Part shown: positions 5,728 through 6,398 of the stretch, piece after piece | Numbering within the stretch: position 1 is the first letter of the stretch | Layout of the letters: each line of letters begins with the position of its first letter | NCBI GenBank assembly: GCA_937942405.1 | Contig: CALDEN010000026.1 | Span: 1-6,398 of the forward strand | Origin: an uncultured Saprospiraceae bacterium | Lineage (GTDB): Bacteria; Bacteroidota; Bacteroidia; Chitinophagales; Saprospiraceae | DNA: 6,398 nucleotides | Direction: 5' to 3' | Translations under genes and position numbers: made by a program | The notes under the pieces: generated by a model | Databases searched by the model: none | What the model was told of the DNA's origin: nothing | The model's input: the letters and a program-made list of their open reading frames with translations, nothing else

Positions 5728-6398
5728 TTAAGTCAAACTAGAAATGTCGTCAAAGTAAGATAGGATCACTTTAGGAAATGCATAATCGCCCAGTTTATCT
5801 AACTGCACTTTAGTATAGGATTCATCTGAGACCTCTCCTCGTGCATGTATAAATTTAATATATAAGGTCTGATGACTTAACAGGTGTTTATAAACCTCAG
5901 AACAATCGATCTTATCATGATCTAACATATAGTCTGCTGTCGGAGTCTCTTTATCGAACTCCTTCTCTTCTACTTCGATAAAGGGTAGTTCGTACAAACC
6001 TTGCCAGATTCCTTTATGGTCTCGTCTACGGATATATGTGCTAGTATGATCTCGGATAAAATAATAAAAGATATACCTCGTGGTTTTTTTAATCTTTTTG
6101 GTTCGTTTAGGTAGTGTAGCTACCTTGTCGTTTGCTAGGGCATAGCAGGATTCTGCCAGTATACATTGCTCACATTTTGTTTTTTTTGGTGTACAGATGA
6201 GGGCCCCTTTATCCATGATCGCTTGGTTAAAGATCGCAGGGTCTGTACCTTTTATCGCTTGCTCCATCAGCTCTGTGACGGTTTTCTTGGTCGTGGTAGT
6301 ATCTATCGATTCTTCTATCCCGAAGTATCTACTCACAAGTCTCAGAACATTCCCATCTACCACAGGGTGTGACAGTCCGTAAGCAAAACTGGCAATGG
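5728..6398 (-). CDS. mutY: A/G-specific adenine glycosylase MutY, 5'-partial
   Basis: MutY removes adenine mispaired with 8-oxoguanine in base excision repair. The C-terminal 222 residues are in the window; the start and the N-terminal catalytic Glu lie beyond the right edge. The first complete codon is 6396-6394. The visible part begins IASFAYGLSHPVVDGNVLR, carrying the catalytic Asp of the HhH-GPD domain at visible residue 14 in VVDGNV. The [4Fe-4S] cluster loop has cysteines at visible residues 68, 75, 78 and 84, giving the expected C-X6-C-X2-C-X5-C spacing. After a basic linker comes the NUDIX-like 8-oxoG recognition domain, with RRRDHKGIWQGLYELPF and an LSHQ motif equivalent to the FSH recognition loop. 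GTG at 6363 is internal, since conserved HhH-GPD sequence continues upstream of it. The gene ends at TAA 5730-5728, 25 bp from the convergent SRPBCC gene. Confidence 0.97.
   Translation of the reverse strand, partial: IASFAYGLSHPVVDGNVLRLVSRYFGIEESIDTTTTKKTVTELMEQAIKGTDPAIFNQAIMDKGALICTPKKTKCEQCILAESCYALANDKVATLPKRTKKIKKTTRYIFYYFIRDHTSTYIRRRDHKGIWQGLYELPFIEVEEKEFDKETPTADYMLDHDKIDCSEVYKHLLSHQTLYIKFIHARGEVSDESYTKVQLDKLGDYAFPKVILSYFDDISSLT

Noticed and set aside
6166..6382. Two overlapping open frames on the + strand opposite mutY
   Set aside because: They overlap each other and are antisense to the Fe-S loop and catalytic Asp region of MutY.

Overview
The window reads as ordinary chromosome from a member of the Bacteroidota. 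Four things point there. The block mutY - ssb - gldE - gldD is a gene order known from gliding members of that phylum. The RecA, SSB and DUF2147 proteins have the forms usual for the group. Shine-Dalgarno sites are absent and start regions are A-rich. The region upstream of ssb carries a TAnnTTTG box, the Bacteroidota -7 element. The sequence is AT-rich and coding density is high. I see no insertion sequence, phage gene, CRISPR array, tRNA or rRNA.

The left part is read on the + strand. Positions 1-516 are the C-terminal part of a class IV (PLP-dependent) aminotransferase whose start lies outside the window. It overlaps a secreted DUF2147 protein (494-919) that probably starts at GTG. A 239-bp non-coding stretch with two small hairpins follows. 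Next come a 78-residue protein of unknown function (1159-1395) and a strong intrinsic terminator (1421-1455). After a short upstream region with two inverted repeats comes recA (1521-2570), which ends at its own terminator.

The right part is read mainly on the - strand: mutY (5' end beyond the window), then ssb (4696-5151), gldE (3247-4665) and gldD (2654-3250). The last three are close enough to form one operon, and gldE and gldD overlap by 4 bp. A + strand SRPBCC (AHSA1-like) gene lies between mutY and ssb. It is convergent with mutY and divergent from ssb, so ssb probably has its own promoter.

Functionally, the window combines DNA maintenance (RecA recombination and repair, SSB, MutY removal of A opposite 8-oxoG) with the GldD/GldE membrane pair needed for gliding. 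I did not find a convincing new defence or mobile system. The items most worth a second look are the two inverted repeats upstream of recA, the dyad inside the ssb promoter, the unknown 78-residue protein beside recA, and the extra gene splitting mutY from ssb.
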